Below, in pieces: positions 7,632 to 15,922 of a stretch of DNA of 25,002 nucleotides. Location of the stretch: contig JAGWVO010000006.1 in the NCBI GenBank assembly GCA_018970845.1, positions 1 through 25,002 on the forward strand, written 5' to 3'. Origin of the DNA: Planctomycetota bacterium. Its GTDB lineage: Bacteria; Planctomycetota; Planctomycetia; Gemmatales; Gemmataceae. The notes below the pieces were generated by a model. That model saw only the letters and a program-made list of their open reading frames with translations, was not told the origin of the DNA and made no database searches. The number at the start of each line of letters is the position of its first letter. Position 1 is the first letter of the stretch. Both the position numbers and the translations under genes were made by a program.

Positions 7632-9089
7632 GGCCAGCAGGCCGTTGATCACCTTCTGGGGTTCGACGCCGGTGAGGCGCTGGTCGAGGCCCTGGAACTT
7701 GAAGGTGAAGCGTTCGTGGTCGATGCCGAGGCAATGGAGGATCGTCGCGTTCAGGTCGTTCACATGAACCGGGTCCTTGGTGATGTTGTAGCTGAAGTCG
7801 TCGGTCTCGCCGAAAACCTGCCCGCCTCGGATGCCGCCTCCGGCCATCCACATGCAGAAGTTACGGGGATGGTGGTCGCGGCCGTAGGTTTCGGGGGTGA
7901 GGGTGCCCTGGGAATAGACGGTGCGGCCGAACTCGCCGCCCCACACGACGAGCGTCTCGTCGAGCAGTCCGCGCTGCTTCAGGTCGGTGACAAGGGCCGC
8001 GGTGGGCTGGTCGGTGTCGCGGCACTGGTTGCCAAGCTCACGGGGCAGGTTGCCATGCTGGTCCCAGCCGCGATGGAGAAGCTGGACGACGCGCACGCCG
8101 CGCTCGACAAGCCTGCGGGCCATGATGGCGCTGTGGGCGAAGCTGCCGGGATTGGTGACGGCGGGGCCGTACATCTCGAGGATGTGGCGCGGTTCGCCAG
8201 AGAGGTCGGTGAGTTCCGGCACGCTTGACTGCATGCGGTAGGCCATCTCGTACTGGCTGATGCGGTTCTGGATTTCCGGATCGTGGTAGCGGGCCGAGGA
8301 GATGGAATTGAGCCCGCCCAGGGTGTCGAGCATGGCGCGGCGATCGGCCGGGGTGACGCCCTCGGGATTGCGCAGGTAAAGGACGGGATCGCCCGCGCCG
8401 CGAAGGGCCACGCCGTTGAAAGCCGTTGGCAGGAACCCGCTCGACCACATCCGTGTGAACAGGGCCTGACCGTTGCTGCCGTCGGGAAACCTCGGAGTGA
8501 AGACGACGAAGGCCGGCAGGTTGTTGCTTTCGCTTCCGAGGCCGTAGGCGAGCCACGATCCGATCGACGCCTTGCCCGGCACCTCGCTGCCGGTCATCAC
8601 GAAGGTGCAGGCCGGGTCATGGTTGATGGCGTTGGTGTGCACGGTCTTGATGACGGCGATGTCATCGACGATGCGGGCTGTGTAGGGAAGGATGTCGGTG
8701 TTGGCCCAGGTGCCGCACTTGCCCATACGCTGGAAGGTGAACTTGCTGGGAGCCACGGGGAATCGCTGCTGCCCCGAAGTCATGGTGGAGAGGCGCTGCC
8801 CGCCCCGGATCGACTGGGGCAGGTCCTTGTTGAAATACTCCTTGAGGACGGGCTTGTGGTCCCAGGTGTCGATCTGCGAGGGGGCTCCGTTCATGTGGAG
8901 GTAGATGAGCGCCTTGGCGGTCGGCTTGTGGTGGGGAAGCCCGGGAACCGGAGGATGGACCCGGCCCGGCGCGGCGGAGGCGCGGGAGGCGGCCAACAGT
9001 CCCAGGGCGACGGACCCGGCGCGCAGGCCGGCCCCCTCGAAGAAGGATCGTCGTGTCGGCTCATCGGGCGCGAGCTTGAACGCGGACAT
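7629..9089 (-). CDS. DUF1501 domain protein, Tat-exported
   Basis: The protein has 486 residues. The N-terminus has a twin-arginine motif (TRRSFFE, Arg13-Arg14) followed by a hydrophobic stretch and an alanine-rich cleavage region, indicating Tat export of a folded protein. The body matches DUF1501, a relative of the alkaline phosphatase/sulfatase superfamily. Motifs visible are KALIYLHMNGAPSQIDTWDHKP (residues 59-80), GGEFGRT at 384-390, GRDHHPRNF from 403, and a terminal LNATILHCLGIDH. In planctomycetes DUF1501 genes almost always follow a DUF1549/DUF1553 cytochrome gene, as here. Their biochemical activity is unproven. The strong site GAGGAGAT precedes the ATG at 9089, 24 bases after the upstream stop. 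Confidence 0.95.
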   Translation of the reverse strand: MSAFKLAPDEPTRRSFFEGAGLRAGSVALGLLAASRASAAPGRVHPPVPGLPHHKPTAKALIYLHMNGAPSQIDTWDHKPVLKEYFNKDLPQSIRGGQRLSTMTSGQQRFPVAPSKFTFQRMGKCGTWANTDILPYTARIVDDIAVIKTVHTNAINHDPACTFVMTGSEVPGKASIGSWLAYGLGSESNNLPAFVVFTPRFPDGSNGQALFTRMWSSGFLPTAFNGVALRGAGDPVLYLRNPEGVTPADRRAMLDTLGGLNSISSARYHDPEIQNRISQYEMAYRMQSSVPELTDLSGEPRHILEMYGPAVTNPGSFAHSAIMARRLVERGVRVVQLLHRGWDQHGNLPRELGNQCRDTDQPTAALVTDLKQRGLLDETLVVWGGEFGRTVYSQGTLTPETYGRDHHPRNFCMWMAGGGIRGGQVFGETDDFSYNITKDPVHVNDLNATILHCLGIDHERFTFKFQGLDQRLTGVEPQKVINGLLA

Positions 9090-9113
9090 CGGATATCTCC
9101 TCAGTAATTTTTA

Positions 9114-12100
9114 TTAGTTGCGGTTGATCGTCTCGTCGAGGTTGAGGACCAGGTTGGCGAGCATGGCGCAGGCGGCCAGATCGGGCTCGGGAATGCCCGC
9201 GGGAACGGGAGACTCGCCCACGCGCACCAGCTTGCCGGCGGCCTCCTTGTCGGCGCCGTAACGTGCGAGCATGCGCTCGAGGAACGCCACGGCGGATTTC
9301 TCCTCATCGGGTTCGGGCAACCTTGAGACCACGATTCGCCAGGCCAGCCTCACGCGGCCGGCGGAATCGGGCGCCTCGCGCGCCAGCCGCGCCGCCAGCC
9401 CGCGCGCCGCCTCCACATGCTGGATGTCATTCATCAGTTGCAGGGCTTGGAGCGGCGTGTTGCTGCGTTCGCGTCGCGAGCAAGGCGTCTCGCGGTTGGG
9501 CGCGTCGAAATTGCTCATGAACGGCGCCGGGGCCGTGCGCTTGAGGAACACATACAGGCTGCGGCGATAGAGGCTGTCGCCCTTGGATTGCTGGTAAATC
9601 CGCGTGTTCGACCCGGTGAAGCCGACGGGTTCCCAGATGTTGGGCGGCTGGTAGGGCATGGTCCCCCTGCCGCCCATGTCGAGCTTGGCCAGGCCGCCCA
9701 CGAAAAGGGCGTTGTCGCGAACCTGCTCGGCGTCGAGGCGGATGCGCGGCCCCCGGCCCAGCAGCCTGTTTTCAGGATCCTTCGCCCATTCAGGCGGCGG
9801 GGCCGCCGAATCCTGACGGAAGGCCCGCGAAAGCACCATCGACCGGATCAGGTCGCGGACATTCCAGCCACGGTCGCGGAAATCGCGCGCCAGCCAGTCG
9901 AGAAGCGCCGGATGCGACGGCAGGTCGCCCTGGGTTCCGAAGTCGCCGCTGCTTTTCACGAGCCCGACGCCGAAAACCTGCTGCCAGAACCTGTTGGCAA
10001 TGACGCGCGGCACGAGGGATTGGGTCGGCGAAACCAGCCAGCGGGCCAGGTCGAGGCGGTTGGCCCGACGGTCCTTCACGCCAATCGTTCCCAAAACCGA
10101 CGGGGCCGCCGGTTCGACCTTCTCGCCCGGCTTGTCGTACTGCCCTCGCATCATCACGAAGCTTTCACGGGGCTTGTCGAGGTCCTTGTACACGAATGTG
10201 CCGGGAGCGTTCGAATCGAAGCTGCCCAATTCGGTGAGTATGGCTTCCCGGCCCGCCCGGAGGGACTTGATCTCCCTGGATGCGCCGTCCCAGGCGGTGG
10301 CGACGAAGTGGTCGCGCACCTGGGAGATCTCGGAGGCAACCTTGCGCGCGGAAGGTCCCGCCTTGATCCACCCGGCGAGGGGTTCGGGAACCCCCGTCTG
10401 GTTCTTGCCGCGCTGCGACCGCCACCAGGCCTCGAGCGAAAGCGCCGGGTCGGCCGCGGGGTCGGCGCTGCCGGAAACGCCGGCCTTGTCCCAGTAGACG
10501 AGGCCGCCGAACTGCGTCATGGCGAAACCCGTCACCTGGTCACCGGCGACAAGCCCGAGCTTCGACGCCTCGATTTCCAGGCGAACCCACTTGCCGGATT
10601 CGGGAAGCGGGCCGGCGTTCACCCTCTCGGTCGTGCCGGCCTTGCCCCAGGCGATGGCGTCGTAGTCGCCCCATGCCGCGCGGTGGAGCCAGCCGCCCTT
10701 GAAGTACTGGAGCATCAGTGTCTTGGGCTTGTTCGCCGGGTCGATGTACACATGCGCGAAAAGCTTGGCGCCCTTGGGTATCGACTTGGCCGGCATCCCC
10801 TCGATCACATCCTGGGCGAGTCCGGAGTCGGTCCGCCGGAGGGCCTTGGAGCCGGAGAACACCTTACCGCTTGAGGCATCGACATACTGGGGCGGATGGC
10901 CCGGACTGGCGAAGACCCGTCCCCCGGCCGGGAACGCGTCGTCGAACCAGACTTCCTCCCTGGTCACCGCGGCCGGCTTGTCCTTGGCCTTGGCGGGGTC
11001 GGTGTAGTCGGCAGCGCGCGCCAGGGCGACGAGGCTTGCCGTCGTTTCCGCGAGCCTCGCGTTGAGCTTGTCGCGGCGCGCCTTCACCTCGGCGGTCTCC
11101 AGCCGGACCGTGGGCGCCGTCAGCAGGGCGTTGCCGTCCAGGGGCGGGTCGGCGGCGGAATGGAAGAAGGCGTACATCGAGTAGAAATCGCGGGCGCTGA
11201 TCGGGTCGAACTTGTGGTCGTGGCATTGGGCGCAGGCCCCGGTGAGTCCCAGCCAGGTGGTGAACACGGTGGACGCGCGCTCGACGGCGTTGCGGTAGAC
11301 CCATTCCTCCGAGATCGACCCCCCCTCGCCGGTGGTGACATTGCAGCGGGAAAAGCCCGTGGCCACCTGCTGGTCGAGCGTGGGGTTTGGAACCAGGTCG
11401 CCGGCCAACTGGTCGATGGTGAACTGGTCGAACGGCATGTTGCGGTTGAACGCGTTCACCACCCAGTCGCGGTAGGCCCACATCTGCCTTTCGTTGTCGA
11501 GGTGCAGGCCGTGCGTGTCGGCGTAGCGGGCGATGTCGAGCCAGTGGCGCGCCATTTCCTCCCCGTGCCGGGGAGAGGCGAAATAGCGGTCGACCATCCG
11601 CTCGTAGGCGCCGGGAGACTTGTCAGCCAGGAACTGGTCGATCTCGGCCACCGTGGGAGGCAAGCCGGTGAGGGTGAAGGAGACCCGCCTGATGAGCGCC
11701 TCGCGGGGCGCCTCGGGCCGCATGGCCATCCCCTTGTCACGCAACGAGGCCTGCAGGAAGCGGTCGATGACGGAGCCCTCGCCGGCCGGCACGGGAACGG
11801 CCGCGAGGGGTTCAAACGCCCAATGGCCTTCGTAGGTGGCTCCCGAGGCGATCCAATCCTCGAGCAGTTTCACCTCGCGGGCCGAGGGAGCCTTCCGTGT
11901 GCTGGCCGGGGGCATGCGCTCGGATTCGGTGCCGGTGTGAAGGCGCTTGACGAGTTCCGACATGGACGGCTTGCCGGGAACGACAGCCGGCGCGCCCGAT
12001 TTTCCGCCCTTCCGCGCGGCGTCGGCCTGGTCGAGCCTGAGCTTGGCGACCTGCTTGCCGGGGCCATGGCAGGCCAGGCAGTATTCCGAAAGGATCGGCC

Positions 12101-12188
12101 TGATATCCCGGTTGAACGATATGTCGGCGGCTTGGGCGAGCGGCGCCAAGCCAATGCAAACAAGGGCCACGATCAGGCGCGACGGCAT
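9114..12188 (-). CDS. PSCyt1-DUF1549-DUF1553 cytochrome c domain protein
   Basis: The ATG at 12188 is chosen because AAGGA lies about 10 bases upstream and it gives a clean signal peptide (MPSRLIVALVCIGLAPLAQA-AD). An in-frame start 9 codons upstream (12215) is less likely. The product has 1024 residues. The PSCyt1 domain opens with FNRDIRPILSEYCLACHGPG (heme c motif CLACH at 37-41) and RMPP at 91-94 supplies a likely distal Met. The DUF1549 domain spans about 140-350 and ends with a second heme-like motif, CAQCHDHKFDP (C319, C322, H323). Residues about 413-575 look like a jelly-roll/LamG-type insertion. DUF1553 fills about 700-1015 (RANRLDLARWLV, ANRFWQQVFG, and the signature near SNTPLQALQLMND). 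It is expected to be an exported multidomain cytochrome; the substrate is unknown. It is the first gene of the operon. Confidence 0.94.
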   Translation of the reverse strand: MPSRLIVALVCIGLAPLAQAADISFNRDIRPILSEYCLACHGPGKQVAKLRLDQADAARKGGKSGAPAVVPGKPSMSELVKRLHTGTESERMPPASTRKAPSAREVKLLEDWIASGATYEGHWAFEPLAAVPVPAGEGSVIDRFLQASLRDKGMAMRPEAPREALIRRVSFTLTGLPPTVAEIDQFLADKSPGAYERMVDRYFASPRHGEEMARHWLDIARYADTHGLHLDNERQMWAYRDWVVNAFNRNMPFDQFTIDQLAGDLVPNPTLDQQVATGFSRCNVTTGEGGSISEEWVYRNAVERASTVFTTWLGLTGACAQCHDHKFDPISARDFYSMYAFFHSAADPPLDGNALLTAPTVRLETAEVKARRDKLNARLAETTASLVALARAADYTDPAKAKDKPAAVTREEVWFDDAFPAGGRVFASPGHPPQYVDASSGKVFSGSKALRRTDSGLAQDVIEGMPAKSIPKGAKLFAHVYIDPANKPKTLMLQYFKGGWLHRAAWGDYDAIAWGKAGTTERVNAGPLPESGKWVRLEIEASKLGLVAGDQVTGFAMTQFGGLVYWDKAGVSGSADPAADPALSLEAWWRSQRGKNQTGVPEPLAGWIKAGPSARKVASEISQVRDHFVATAWDGASREIKSLRAGREAILTELGSFDSNAPGTFVYKDLDKPRESFVMMRGQYDKPGEKVEPAAPSVLGTIGVKDRRANRLDLARWLVSPTQSLVPRVIANRFWQQVFGVGLVKSSGDFGTQGDLPSHPALLDWLARDFRDRGWNVRDLIRSMVLSRAFRQDSAAPPPEWAKDPENRLLGRGPRIRLDAEQVRDNALFVGGLAKLDMGGRGTMPYQPPNIWEPVGFTGSNTRIYQQSKGDSLYRRSLYVFLKRTAPAPFMSNFDAPNRETPCSRRERSNTPLQALQLMNDIQHVEAARGLAARLAREAPDSAGRVRLAWRIVVSRLPEPDEEKSAVAFLERMLARYGADKEAAGKLVRVGESPVPAGIPEPDLAACAMLANLVLNLDETINRN

Positions 12189-12243
12189 GGTGTCTCGTCC
12201 TTGCGGTGGAACCAATCAGGAAGGCGGGGGCCGCGGTGCGCGG

Positions 12244-12268
12244 GGAACTCCCCAATCATTTTAGTTTG
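12244..12268 (-). promoter_or_regulatory. Candidate promoter/operator upstream of the cytochrome operon (shared motif, copy A)
   Basis: On the minus strand this reads CAAACTAAAATG, then ATTGG and GGAGTTCC. A nearly identical first block and the same GGAGTTCC occur upstream of the ABC operon (18840-18870). TAAAAT is a fair -10 hexamer, but no good -35 lies 16-18 bases upstream. The GGGG-AACT-CCCC part could also fold as a small hairpin at 12242-12253. The leader to the ATG at 12188 would be about 60 bases. Confidence 0.4.
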
Positions 12269-12301
12269 ATGGGCCGGCGGAGGAGTCGCAAGCGGAAAGG
12301 C

Positions 12302-13051
12302 CTATCGCAACGAGGCGGAAAGCCTGTCGTCCTGCGGGAATCCGTGCCCCAGGTGCTGGCGGAAACCTTCGGCGGCCGAAACTCCCAGGGCTGTTCCCCG
12401 GTGACGCGCCCATGCCTTCATCGACTCGATGTACTGGTCCATCCCGTGCTGGCGGGCCAGCCAATCGCGCTGCGAGGCGTGCAGGGCCAGCATGGCGGCC
12501 TTGCGTTCGAGGTGTGACGAGATCTCGACAAGCAGGGAAGGTTCAACCGGGCGGCCCAGGGGATCCTTGCCCTCGATGGGATCGCAATAATACAGGTGCG
12601 GAATATGGGCCATGGCGGGGGCGCCGCAGTCGGGAAACAGGTTGGGCACGGCGGCGTCGAAGCAGGCCGCGCGGACCAGCAGGCTGGCCACCTCGTGGTC
12701 GGGCATGTAGTCGGCGGGCGAATGGGCCAGGACAATGTCGGGCCTCACGGCGCGCAGCAGGGCCACCGTCTTCCTGAGGGGTTCGGGGGCATAAAAAAGA
12801 AGCAGGTCGCGTTCCTCGAGGCAGTGATAACGGGCGCCGGCCAATCGCGCCGCCGCGAGCGCCTCGCCCCTGCGGACCCGAGCGATCGCCTCGGGAGGCA
12901 ATTCCATGGAGCCGCAGTCGCCGGGCGTGAAGGTGGCGACATGAGCCTCCCATCCGGCGTCGACAAGACGCAGGAGCGTGCCCGCGCAGAGGATTTCGGC
13001 ATCGTCCGGATGGGCCAGGAGGCTGAGGACGACGGGTCGTTGGCTTGTCAT
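12302..13051 (-). CDS. PIG-L/LmbE family deacetylase (BshB-like)
   Basis: The product is 249 aa when started at the ATG at 13051. This codon overlaps the stop of the upstream 943-aa gene as ATGA, and the family's first strand begins right there (RPVVLSLLAHPDDAE). The open frame extends further upstream, but that part lies inside the neighbouring gene and has no family resemblance. The zinc motif AHPDDAE (residues 13-19: His14, Asp16, Asp17) and the second motif SPADYMPDHE (Asp118, His119) are intact, so it should be an active metal-dependent N-deacetylase. PIG-L enzymes remove acetyl groups from N-acetylglucosamine-type sugars, for example in bacillithiol or mycothiol synthesis or glycolipid assembly. 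The substrate here is unknown. Co-translation with an ABC transporter cassette suggests a role linked to the exported molecule or to envelope glycans. Confidence 0.9.
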   Translation of the reverse strand: MTSQRPVVLSLLAHPDDAEILCAGTLLRLVDAGWEAHVATFTPGDCGSMELPPEAIARVRRGEALAAARLAGARYHCLEERDLLLFYAPEPLRKTVALLRAVRPDIVLAHSPADYMPDHEVASLLVRAACFDAAVPNLFPDCGAPAMAHIPHLYYCDPIEGKDPLGRPVEPSLLVEISSHLERKAAMLALHASQRDWLARQHGMDQYIESMKAWARHRGTALGVSAAEGFRQHLGHGFPQDDRLSASLR

Positions 13052-15879
13052 CGGGGTGGGAGCGGTCCGGGTTTGGGCCTGTTGCTGTTCACCGAACCGT
13101 TTCGCCCCTCCACGGCGTTCTTGGCGCTTTCGGAGATGAGCGGCTGGGGCTCGGGATAATCCGTCTCGTCGAGGTAATCGAGGAACGGGGCCACGAGGGA
13201 AAGCTTGCCGAAGGGCGACGGTTCCCTGGGGTTGGCGAGCTGACGGCGCAGGGCCAGGGCCAGGCCCCATTCACCCGCGGCGTAGCCCGTCGCGCCTCCG
13301 GTGGCTCCCAGCAGGGCCGATGCCAGTTGCAGGTCGGCCAGGCGGGTTCCCAGGTCGCGGCGGGCCTCGGCGTGGGCCGATTCCTCCTGCTCGGCGGCCA
13401 GTTGGCGATAGCGCGTGTCGATCGTGTAACACTCCTCTTGGAGGCTCTCGTCCTTGCCGTAGTCGGACAGCACCCTGAGGGTGGTGTCGGAGAACCAACC
13501 CCGCCTTGGCGCCTCGCGCAGCAGCACCTTTTCGCGCCAGGCAAGGAAGGCGTCGGGCCTGCGGTAAATTCGCAGAGCGTCGCGTTCGTTGGCCAGCGGC
13601 TGGAAGCGAGCCAGCGTGTCGGCCTCGTAAAAGCGCTTGCGGGCGATGCGCGCGGCCGGGTTGATCTCACCGAGCGCCCGCGCGTAGTGGCTCGGGAAGT
13701 TGCTCATCTGTCGGTAGATGTCGAATTCCTTGAGGAACATGTGCGCCTTCCACGAGGCCTTCATCTCGTCGCTCCAGCCTTCCTCGGGCTGGGCGTGCTT
13801 GGATTGGGCGCCGCGCAGGGCGCGCTCGAAAGCCCTTTGCCTCTCGGGAGTGTCCGGCTTTTCCATCTCGTCGCTGACGAGGTAGGTGGTGCGGTAAAGG
13901 CCGGCCTTCCTGTCGAGGTTGATCTCCTCCACGGGGTCGACCTGCAGGTGGTTTTCCTGGGCGATCTTGCGCCAGACCCGGTCGGTTTCCACCAGGGCCG
14001 GCTGCATCCATGCGATGTCCTTCCCGATGATCAGCCTTCGGCCAGGAATCCAGTCGGAAAGCACATACCCGCCTCCCATGGCCAGGCTGGTTCCCTCGCG
14101 CACCGGATCGGTGTCGCCAGCGTCGGCGTCGTACCAGCCCTCCTGCTGGAGGCGCTTGACGATGCTGGCCTGCATCAGCCCGGGTTGCGTGCGGAACAGC
14201 AGCGTGGCCAGGTTCTTGGGCCTTCGCTGGGCCACGCGGTTCTCGATGGGCCGTGTCTCGCCGGGAAGCTCGCCCGGAGGCGGCACCGGTTCGAGGGCGT
14301 AGCGGTACCAGGCCATCGCCGCGGCCCACGCGTCGAATTCCTCGCCGAGGTCGCGGATGTCGGTGTAGCGTTTCTGCGCGCCCGGATCCCATTCCTTGTT
14401 CACGGGGCTCCCATCGGCCAGCTTGTCAGTCGAGCGGTCGGGATTCACCGGGAGCAGGGGGAACCTGTCGATGGGGTTGGACAGGATGTCGGCGATGGGA
14501 TTTTCCGGCATCCGCCATTCGTTGGGCGATGGCCTGACATGGCGGCGGAGGTCGTAGACGGACGGAATGGAAAGGCTGTCGGAAAGGAACTTGACGAGGG
14601 AGTCGGCGTTCTCGCAGGTGAACTGGGTGCGCCTGATCGTCCGTCGGCCGCGTCCTCCCCCCTGGTTGGAAGGGACGAATTCGGGCCGCAACCCTTCCCT
14701 GAGACGGCGCGCCAGCGCCGGATATTTCTCGCAGAAGGCGACGAGTTCCTTCTCGGCCCGGTCGATCCGCGCCAGCAACTTCTCCTCGGCGCTGGAAGGG
14801 GCCTGGGCGTCGAGCCTGGCCTGGCGCGCCGCCTGGGCCTCGCGGGTGGCGGCGACGGGGAGGGCCAGAAACCGGGCCATGTCGGCACCCTTGGCCCTGC
14901 GGTATCCGGCGATGGCGGCATCGGCCTGGGCGTCGCGTTCCGCGCGGAAACGGGAGAACTCCGTCTCGGGAATCAGGCGGCCATCAGGCGTCGAGACATG
15001 CCGGTTCGCCAGAAGGGGCGCCGCGGCGAGGCTGCTCCAGGCGCCCGGGCCCATGATGAGCGGCAGGCCGGTGGAACCCTGCTCCGTCTGGTCCATCCAA
15101 GCCAGGGTGATTTCAAGCGGCGTGACGGGAAGGTCGTCGGGCACCGCGGGCTTGTCGGCGGCAGCCTGGGTTTCCGCCAGCTTCAGGATCGTGTCATGCC
15201 CCACCTGGGAGGCCAGGCGGAACCGCAACAGCCACTCCGCCTCGGGGCGCTTGAGCCTCTGCTGCTGCCTCACCTCCTCGAACCGGGTCCAGCGGACCTC
15301 GTCGCCCTTGTCGTCGAACACCTGCAGGCGGAGGGGGTCGCGTTCCGCGGGGTGGATGTTGGCCAACTGGAACAGGCTCCGGTTGACATTGGTCTCGTCG
15401 GACTGGTTGATCTTGTGCTGCAGGTAGAAGCCGAGGTTGTAGCGCAGGTCGGGATTGAAGCGGTTGCGTTTCTCCCCCTCCGCGAGCATCTGGCAGCCGA
15501 GGGATAGGTAATAAAGCTTTTCACGGGGGCGGTCGAGTTCGGCGTAAACGTTGTACGCGAAGTTCCAGCTTTGGAAGAGCCAGGGGGTGATGAAGTGCGG
15601 CTGGAGCTTGGTCAGCGACCGGGTGAGCAGCTCCATCTCGTTCCAGCGGTTCTTTTTCTGCAGCTCGGTGACATTGAACCAGAGGTAGCTGACGGCCAGG
15701 CCGCGTGATCCGGTCAGGGCCAGTTCCAGGGCCCTTCCCGCGACCTCGACATTGCCGATCTCCTCCTCAAGCAGGGCGAGCTTGCGGGCCTGCGGCTTGA
15801 CCACGCCCTCGCGCCACAGCCAAGCCACGCTGAGCAGCGCCAGCATCGCCACCAGGTAGATCGCCTCTCGCCTCAGCAT
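13048..15879 (-). CDS. Large single-pass membrane protein with TPR-like N-terminal region, ABC-cassette partner
   Basis: This 943-aa protein has one N-terminal membrane segment (residues about 6-22, IYLVAMLALLSVAWLW) after a short basic start (MLRRE). Most of the chain is therefore probably outside the cytoplasm. Residues about 45-160 (SRGLAVSYLWFN, KLQPHFITPWLFQSWNFAYNV, NPDLRYNLGFYLQHKI) resemble the TPR-like repeat region of large planctomycete proteins found beside exporters. A helical, Ala/Arg/Glu-rich, possibly coiled-coil section covers about 325-400, and the C-terminus is basic and proline-rich (NRPKPGPLPPR). No catalytic motif was recognised. A good GGGGAGGA ribosome site precedes the ATG at 15879, 43 bases after the permease stop. 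It shares a 4-base ATGA overlap with the deacetylase gene. A scaffold or periplasmic adaptor of the ABC system is an inference from position. Confidence 0.88.
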   Translation of the reverse strand: MLRREAIYLVAMLALLSVAWLWREGVVKPQARKLALLEEEIGNVEVAGRALELALTGSRGLAVSYLWFNVTELQKKNRWNEMELLTRSLTKLQPHFITPWLFQSWNFAYNVYAELDRPREKLYYLSLGCQMLAEGEKRNRFNPDLRYNLGFYLQHKINQSDETNVNRSLFQLANIHPAERDPLRLQVFDDKGDEVRWTRFEEVRQQQRLKRPEAEWLLRFRLASQVGHDTILKLAETQAAADKPAVPDDLPVTPLEITLAWMDQTEQGSTGLPLIMGPGAWSSLAAAPLLANRHVSTPDGRLIPETEFSRFRAERDAQADAAIAGYRRAKGADMARFLALPVAATREAQAARQARLDAQAPSSAEEKLLARIDRAEKELVAFCEKYPALARRLREGLRPEFVPSNQGGGRGRRTIRRTQFTCENADSLVKFLSDSLSIPSVYDLRRHVRPSPNEWRMPENPIADILSNPIDRFPLLPVNPDRSTDKLADGSPVNKEWDPGAQKRYTDIRDLGEEFDAWAAAMAWYRYALEPVPPPGELPGETRPIENRVAQRRPKNLATLLFRTQPGLMQASIVKRLQQEGWYDADAGDTDPVREGTSLAMGGGYVLSDWIPGRRLIIGKDIAWMQPALVETDRVWRKIAQENHLQVDPVEEINLDRKAGLYRTTYLVSDEMEKPDTPERQRAFERALRGAQSKHAQPEEGWSDEMKASWKAHMFLKEFDIYRQMSNFPSHYARALGEINPAARIARKRFYEADTLARFQPLANERDALRIYRRPDAFLAWREKVLLREAPRRGWFSDTTLRVLSDYGKDESLQEECYTIDTRYRQLAAEQEESAHAEARRDLGTRLADLQLASALLGATGGATGYAAGEWGLALALRRQLANPREPSPFGKLSLVAPFLDYLDETDYPEPQPLISESAKNAVEGRNGSVNSNRPKPGPLPPR

Positions 15880-15922
15880 CGCTCGTCCTCCCCGCGCCGC
15901 CTGCCGCGCGCCGCCATCCGGA

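Noticed and set aside
13052..13270. N-terminal extension of the deacetylase frame
   Set aside because: It lies within the 943-aa gene, is Pro/Arg-rich out-of-frame sequence, and the family fold begins right after the ATG at 13051.
13045..15507. 820-codon plus-strand open frame opposite the 943-aa gene
   Set aside because: Same reason as other antisense frames. The minus-strand gene has a ribosome site, a membrane segment, and overlapping junctions with its neighbours.
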